From assembly GCA_022821585.1 (NCBI GenBank), contig JAJEDI010000072.1, positions 1 through 62,136 of the forward strand: 62,136 nt of DNA, written 5' to 3'. Below the pieces are notes generated by a model. That model did no database searches, was not told the origin of the DNA, and saw only the letters and a list, made by a program, of their open reading frames with translations. This document shows positions 57,562-62,136 of this stretch, piece by piece. This stretch comes from Caldilineaceae bacterium (lineage in GTDB: Bacteria; Chloroflexota; Anaerolineae; Caldilineales; Caldilineaceae). Position 1 is the first letter of the stretch; each line of letters opens with the position of its first letter. The position numbers and the translations under genes were made by a program.

Positions 57562-60500
57562 CTAGACCGCTACGTCGATGTCGGTGTCGCCGGCGGCGAG
57601 GGCGTTGTAGTAGGCGAGGACCATGGCTTTGGTGCGGTAGTGGCCGAAGGCGGCTTTGTCGTGGCGGCGGACGATGGGGAAGGTGTCGAGGATGTAGGCG
57701 GCGTCTGCGCGGGAGAGGCCGTAGAGGTGGAAGTAGAGGGCGTCGAGGCGGGCGCGCAGGTGGCGGCGTTCTTCTTCGTTCCAGATGAAGGGCGGGCCGT
57801 CGTAGCCGAGGTCGCGGGCGAAGGGGGCCATGTCGTGGGCGGTGTAGGTGAGGCGGAGGACGTGGTGGCGGACGAGGGCGCGGGCAGTGGTGGGGCCGAA
57901 GGCGCGGTCGTAGTCGGCGGGGGCGATGACGGGGAGTTGCTCGACGATGTACCAAGCCACGTTAGTACTCTGCATCTTCTGTCGAATAACGTAGTCAAGA
58001 GAAATGCAGTTTAGGTTGCCAATAAGGAAGGCTGCGCTGTCGGCCCCAAAATTGGCTGTTGTCGGAAGAAGCAGCGGCACTTTGTGTCCACATCCAACCC
58101 ATGGCAAAACGGCTACAATCATGGTTCGCCTGTCGTTCGTCCTAGCGACATCTCGAAAAGCTAGAAACCAACCATTGGACTTAGGGACTTCCTTTTCTAC
58201 CTCATCTGAAGGTACCCAGTACCTAGTTTGTGGCAGAAAGCTTGGGTCTGCATGCTCAGTCTCGCTAACCTCTACGCTAAAATACGGGTTATGGGTATTT
58301 TCCGGGTTGACTTGCACTGAATTAGCCCGGTGATCAAATTGATGAATCATTCTTCCTTGATATAGTGGCAGATATAGATCTTCACCCTTCTTCCACCTGT
58401 TACCCTGAACTGGATAAAAGCCATTGTTATCAAGCTCCTCCGCCGTACGGAAGAGGTGGGAGTCTGATGTCATGTTGAATAGGCCTTGTTTGTACCGAAC
58501 AGGCCAAGCCTTCCGATCTTCCCCACTGGAACGATCCACTAGCACAGGATGCCGCTCATAGACTCCCAGAGTGATCTCATAATCCGTGCGCGTCCGCAGA
58601 ATTGGGGCAGTGCCAGTGTTGGGATTAACTAGATTGAAGTCGGAAACGGTCATAGTGAAGCAACGGTTCGGGTCGTCGAGGGCAGCGGAATCGTGAAGGA
58701 AGAAGGAACAGTCAATATGGGGAAAGTGGCGGACCTCACCACCGAAGATAAATGCGCAGAATTTGAAGCGGTCGTCGACATCTCGGAAGAAAGGAGGCAA
58801 TTGAGTCCCCTTACGGCGGTTTTCAAAGTCGAAGAGGCCGGAAACACGCCTAGTGGTGGAGACCGTCCGAAAGAAACGGGCTGCAGTCTTGTCGGCGTAA
58901 ATGCCGGAGGGAGTGAGCAGGCCCACAATGCCGTCCGGCTTAATCAGATTAATGGCGCGTTCGACAAATAGGGAGTAGATGTTGACCTTACCTCCGCTTA
59001 ACAGCGGAAAGTGATCTGACGCCTTGGCATATGCTCGCATCTCAGCGGCTCTGGTGCGCGCGGCCTGGAACTCAGCTACCAACTCGTCCCCGCTCTCCAT
59101 TCGCTGTCTGATAAGAGCTTTCCGCTCCGCTGCGGTATCTGCATCCGCGATCTCCTCGTCGTGAAACGCGAACCATTCGACTTCTGCCTGTTCTATTTGA
59201 TCCCAGGGCGGGTTGCCGATGATGGCGTCGAAGCCGCCGGCGGGCTGGTCGTCCTGCCAGCGCTGCCAGACGCCGGGGAAGGCGACTTCCCAGTGCAGAA
59301 TGGCCTCGCGGTCGGCGACCTCTGCGGCGCCGCGCCAGATTTCTGTGAAGGCGGGCCAGGTGGTGTGCTGCCGGACCGGGTCGGCGGGATCGACGCTGTC
59401 GGGGCCGCCGGACAGGAGTGAAAAGGCTTTTTCCTCCTGTGAGATGATTACGGCCTGGAGGGGCGCTTCGTACTCGGCGCGCTGCCGCTTTTTCATGCCG
59501 GCGGCCAACCAGTTCACGCCGCAGAGCGTATCCAGCAGGCCGCGCAGATCAGACGTCGTCTTTTCGACCTCGCGGAACAGCGCGGCCGACGCCTCGACCT
59601 CGGCAATGTCGGCGTCGGACATCTCTTCGATCCGCTGCATGCCCCCGGCTGCGTTCTCAGCGGCCTGGATGGCGCTGGCCGACGTGAATCCGCCCAGCCG
59701 GGAGAGCTCCTGGACGGCGTCGTGGACGCGCAGGCCGATGAGCGAGTCGCCGCAGCGCAGGTGGTGGTCGAGGAAGGAGAGGGGCGCGCCGACGGTGAAG
59801 CTGTGCAGCCAGAGGGAGACCTTGGCGAGCTCGACGGTGAGCGGGTTCTTGTCGACGCCGTAGATGCAGCGTTTGAGGACCATGCGGCGGATGATGGCCT
59901 GGTCGGTCAGTTGGGGCCTGTCGATGACCCAGTTGGCGGCTTCGGCGCGGGCCAGAATGTCGGCGTGGATGGCGGCGATGCGTTCCAGCAGCGGCGACGT
60001 GTAGGCGTCCTCCAGCCAGGGCGCGGCGGTGGGCGCGTACTCGACGAGGTCGGCGATGGCGTCGGAGAGGTAGTCGACGGCGGTGACGAGGAAGTGGCCG
60101 CTGCCCATGGCGGGGTCGAGGATCTTGAGGTTGAGCGCGGCTGCGGCGGGGTCGAGAGGGCGGAGATCGGCGACGCGGGCGGCTTTGGCGCGGGTGTCGC
60201 TCTGCAGGGCAACGGCTTTGGCCTGGAAGGCGGCCTTGCATTCCTCGAGCAGGGGTGTGAGGGTGCGCTCGACGATGAGGTCGACGAGGGGTTGGGGCGT
60301 GTAGAAGCTGCCGCTGTCCTTGCGGGCGTAGCTGTTGGGGCGGACTTCGATGCGGCCGTCCGGGGTGCGGGCGGGTTCGCGCTCGAGCAGGCGCTCGTAG
60401 ATCGAGCCAAGCTGCTGCACGGTCATGTCGCGATAGTTGACGTAGCGGGGGCCCAGTTCGCCTTCGGTGCGGCTGAGGTTGTGGATGATGGGGGCGAGCA

Positions 60501-61611
60501 CGGCGTCGGAGAGGCGTACCCGTTCGAGCATGGGCGCGGCTTGCCGGGCAAAGAGGCCGCCGTTGTAGGGCGGGAGGCCGATGGTGGGGTCGCCCGAGTC
60601 GACCTGGCGGCAGAGTGTGCTGATGTGGTCGTAGTAGCGGCTGGCGAAGCCGGAGAAGGTGTCGCCGGCGGCAGTGCGTCTGTCGATGTCGTCGCGGACG
60701 GATTTACGCAGGCCGTAGTCGTCGTAGCGGTCGTCGTTGACGGGCAGCAGGTCGCGGTCCTCGGCGTAGAGGAGGAAGAGCAGGCGGTAGAGGAAGATGA
60801 GGGCGGCCTGGCGGACGTCATCCAACACTGCGCCACTCTTGTCGGCGAGGGCGCGGATCAGGGCGGGGTAGACTTTGTCGAATACGGTGCCGGAGAGGTC
60901 GCTGGCGACCTGTTCTTCGTAGCGGCGGCCTTCGGCGATGGCGTCTTCGAGGAAGCTGGTCTGGGCGCCGTGTTGCGGGCTGAAGGCGGGTCGGCCGAAG
61001 AGGAGGCGGAAGGCGCGGAGGCCGTCGCCGTCCTGGAGGGCGGCATCGAGGTCGACTTCGTAGTAGCCGCTGGCGCGGGGGAGGGCGCGGCGGTCGTAGA
61101 GACGCCAGATGCGGCCGTTGGTGAGGATGCCCCAGCGGATACGTCCGTCCGAGTTGATGTCGGCGGCGGCGAGGTAGCGGAGGAGCTGGGCGTGCGGCGA
61201 GCTGGTCGGGCCGCGGTCGTCGCGGTCGCGGTCATCGAGGGAGAGGCCGAAGCGCTTGCTTTCGGAGACGGCGAGGGCGTCGGGGTAACGGTTGGGGCCG
61301 GGTTTGGCGGCGGCGCGGGATTTAGAGGCGGCGTCGGCGAAGAGCAGGTGATCGGGGATGTCTTCGTTGCGGTCGCTGCCCTGCTGCGGCAGGTAGTCGG
61401 CCCAGCCGAGGAGATCGAAGAGGGGGCGGATCAGCTCCTGCTCGGTGGCGGCCTCGTTTATGGTGTGGAAGGTTGCGGCGTTCTTGAGGAGGGCCTGGGC
61501 GTGGGCGCGGAAGGATTCGAAGTCGGCGGGTTGGGAGAGGGATTCCTGCCAGGCGGGGGTGCGGAGGATGCCTTCTTCGAGGAAGTAGCTGGTGAAAAGT
61601 TGGCCGGGCAT
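57562..61611 (-). CDS. Type IIG restriction-modification protein (Eco57I-like methylase)
   Basis: 1349 residues. After the N-terminal 'MPGQLFTSYFLEEGIL', 'NRYPDALAVSESKRFG' and the 'GRIRWGILTNGRIWRLYD' element mark a nuclease/substrate-binding region common to large type IIG enzymes. Methylase motif I 'LKILDPAMGSGHFLVTAV' is at ~498 and motif IV 'AIIGNPPWDQIEQ' at ~799, so it is a gamma-class N6-adenine methylase with a long insertion. The target-recognition region follows ('RYWVPSDEVEKEVPKSNG'). Stand-alone. Fragments of a second copy lie at 46490-46627, near 46030-46065 and at 51640-51684. Confidence 0.9.
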   Translation of the reverse strand: MPGQLFTSYFLEEGILRTPAWQESLSQPADFESFRAHAQALLKNAATFHTINEAATEQELIRPLFDLLGWADYLPQQGSDRNEDIPDHLLFADAASKSRAAAKPGPNRYPDALAVSESKRFGLSLDDRDRDDRGPTSSPHAQLLRYLAAADINSDGRIRWGILTNGRIWRLYDRRALPRASGYYEVDLDAALQDGDGLRAFRLLFGRPAFSPQHGAQTSFLEDAIAEGRRYEEQVASDLSGTVFDKVYPALIRALADKSGAVLDDVRQAALIFLYRLLFLLYAEDRDLLPVNDDRYDDYGLRKSVRDDIDRRTAAGDTFSGFASRYYDHISTLCRQVDSGDPTIGLPPYNGGLFARQAAPMLERVRLSDAVLAPIIHNLSRTEGELGPRYVNYRDMTVQQLGSIYERLLEREPARTPDGRIEVRPNSYARKDSGSFYTPQPLVDLIVERTLTPLLEECKAAFQAKAVALQSDTRAKAARVADLRPLDPAAAALNLKILDPAMGSGHFLVTAVDYLSDAIADLVEYAPTAAPWLEDAYTSPLLERIAAIHADILARAEAANWVIDRPQLTDQAIIRRMVLKRCIYGVDKNPLTVELAKVSLWLHSFTVGAPLSFLDHHLRCGDSLIGLRVHDAVQELSRLGGFTSASAIQAAENAAGGMQRIEEMSDADIAEVEASAALFREVEKTTSDLRGLLDTLCGVNWLAAGMKKRQRAEYEAPLQAVIISQEEKAFSLLSGGPDSVDPADPVRQHTTWPAFTEIWRGAAEVADREAILHWEVAFPGVWQRWQDDQPAGGFDAIIGNPPWDQIEQAEVEWFAFHDEEIADADTAAERKALIRQRMESGDELVAEFQAARTRAAEMRAYAKASDHFPLLSGGKVNIYSLFVERAINLIKPDGIVGLLTPSGIYADKTAARFFRTVSTTRRVSGLFDFENRRKGTQLPPFFRDVDDRFKFCAFIFGGEVRHFPHIDCSFFLHDSAALDDPNRCFTMTVSDFNLVNPNTGTAPILRTRTDYEITLGVYERHPVLVDRSSGEDRKAWPVRYKQGLFNMTSDSHLFRTAEELDNNGFYPVQGNRWKKGEDLYLPLYQGRMIHQFDHRANSVQVNPENTHNPYFSVEVSETEHADPSFLPQTRYWVPSDEVEKEVPKSNGWFLAFRDVARTNDRRTMIVAVLPWVGCGHKVPLLLPTTANFGADSAAFLIGNLNCISLDYVIRQKMQSTNVAWYIVEQLPVIAPADYDRAFGPTTARALVRHHVLRLTYTAHDMAPFARDLGYDGPPFIWNEEERRHLRARLDALYFHLYGLSRADAAYILDTFPIVRRHDKAAFGHYRTKAMVLAYYNALAAGDTDIDVAV

Positions 61612-61932
61612 TGGTCGTGGTTTGTAGGGGTGGGTGGCGTTTGCGGCCTAGTGTACCCGCGCGGCGGTTGTTGTGCCAGTTCGGGGGGATGGCGGGTCAG
61701 GCGAATGAGCACCCGCGAAGGGCGGGGCAAGCTTGCGGGGCGGTAGAGAAATTCTCACATATCAGAAGGTCCGAGATGGTATTTCTCGCCGGGATGTTCC
61801 CGGATTGAGCGGGGTCCCAATTTCGCGAAATGGATCGTTTGGGAGGGGGCATAGAGAGGAATTACAGGATGTAACCGCGCTCAGGGCCGCAATCAGAGCC
61901 AATTCGGGCCGATTCACACCGTCGAGACGCTG
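61612..61932. other. Intergenic, nothing recognised
   Basis: Leader of the type IIG gene, then GC-rich sequence with GAGAAATTCTCAC and GGTATTTCTCGCC elements. Part of the leader (TGGTCGTGGTTTG) is conserved in front of the N-terminal fragment at 46627. Confidence 0.4.
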
Positions 61933-62136
61933 TCAGACTTGTGTAGTGTGCTCGATTGGCAGGGCCTTGCGCGGGCCTATGCGGAAGAAGCTGGCTCGAT
62001 CCTCAACCCAGTCTTGGTGGCTGCCAAAAAAGGCTTCGTAGCGGCGCTCCGTTTCATTCACCGCGTCAGCGTTCTTTTCCAGCGGCCCGATGTCGACGAT
62101 GCAACTCAGGGCCAACCGGAACCATCCCAGGGCTCT
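61933..62136 (-). CDS. C-terminal end of an unknown protein (cut by window edge)
   Basis: The minus-strand frame is open from the window edge to a stop at 61933 and reads 'RALGWFRLALSCIVDIGPLE', 'ERRYEAFFGSHQDWVEDRAS' and 'FFRIGPRKALPIEHTT'. Composition is protein-like, but no family is recognised and there is no start inside the window. Confidence 0.4.
   Translation of the reverse strand, partial: RALGWFRLALSCIVDIGPLEKNADAVNETERRYEAFFGSHQDWVEDRASFFRIGPRKALPIEHTTQV

Noticed and set aside
59722..61746. 674-aa open frame on the plus strand
   Set aside because: Antisense shadow of the type IIG methylase; Val/Gly/Glu/Ala low-complexity composition.
1..62136. rRNA, tRNA and tmRNA genes
   Set aside because: I looked for conserved rRNA stretches and T-loop patterns (GGTTCRANNCC) with a paired acceptor stem and saw none convincing; a covariance search would be decisive.

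Overview
The window looks like a piece of a Chloroflexota (Caldilinea/Anaerolinea-like) genome, probably from a metagenome. This is an inference from high GC, Tat-dependent lipoprotein solute-binding proteins next to LplB/YtcP-type permeases, threonine-proline 'PTPTPT' linkers on secreted proteins, and many restriction and toxin-antitoxin genes. I found no rRNA, tRNA or CRISPR array. About half of the window is ordinary accessory chromosome-like content. The rest is plasmid-type replication genes, defence genes and dispersed repeats, with many truncated and fused gene remnants.

Layout. 1-6 kb (minus strand): a plasmid-type replication operon made of a ribbon-helix-helix-like protein, a dead helicase/resolvase chimera, a CHC2/Toprim primase, a RepA-like AAA helicase and a large initiator-like protein. 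Four 22-bp-spaced iterons follow, then the remnant of a second initiator. 6-8.2 kb: integrase remnant, HepT-domain protein, broken HNH/Excalibur gene. 8.2-14.5 kb: two unknown genes, then a minus-strand defence-like operon (TIR-like protein, RNase HI, DUF262/HNH GmrSD-like nuclease, SMODS/CD-NTase). 14.7-21.8 kb: large restriction-methylase, DUF4143 ATPase, and an ATPase/DUF4276 pair. 22-32.9 kb: IS remnant, a large LRR/fibronectin surface protein, a Lpl-type ABC transporter, secreted Thr/Pro-rich protein, small regulators, Cache lipoprotein. 33-37.4 kb: sulfatase, SIMPL-domain gene with a frameshift, an XRE/MmyB-like regulator with palindromic operators, and several tiny one-helix membrane peptides.

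37.8-48.3 kb: TrlF PHP-ATPase plus Schlafen/AlbA-like gene cut by an IS3 remnant, a MITE-like repeat family, a second Cache lipoprotein, a serine resolvase, a mosaic scar and a PD-(D/E)xK-like gene. 48.4-51.8 kb: a second initiator plus helicase module with matching 22-bp iterons. 52.1-56 kb: DNA methyltransferase, DGQHR-domain protein and an unknown 442-aa protein, bracketed by short direct repeats. 56-62 kb: an unknown gene, a 1349-aa type IIG restriction-methylase and an edge-truncated ORF.

How it fits together. The two replication modules are homologous, point the same way and bracket about 43 kb, which suggests a cointegrate, an integrated plasmid, or a large plasmid carrying two replicons. 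The best candidates for undescribed biology are the primase-helicase-initiator replicon with its initiator family, the TIR/RNase HI/GmrSD/CD-NTase operon, the methyltransferase-DGQHR-unknown cassette, and the MITE/palindrome repeat family.
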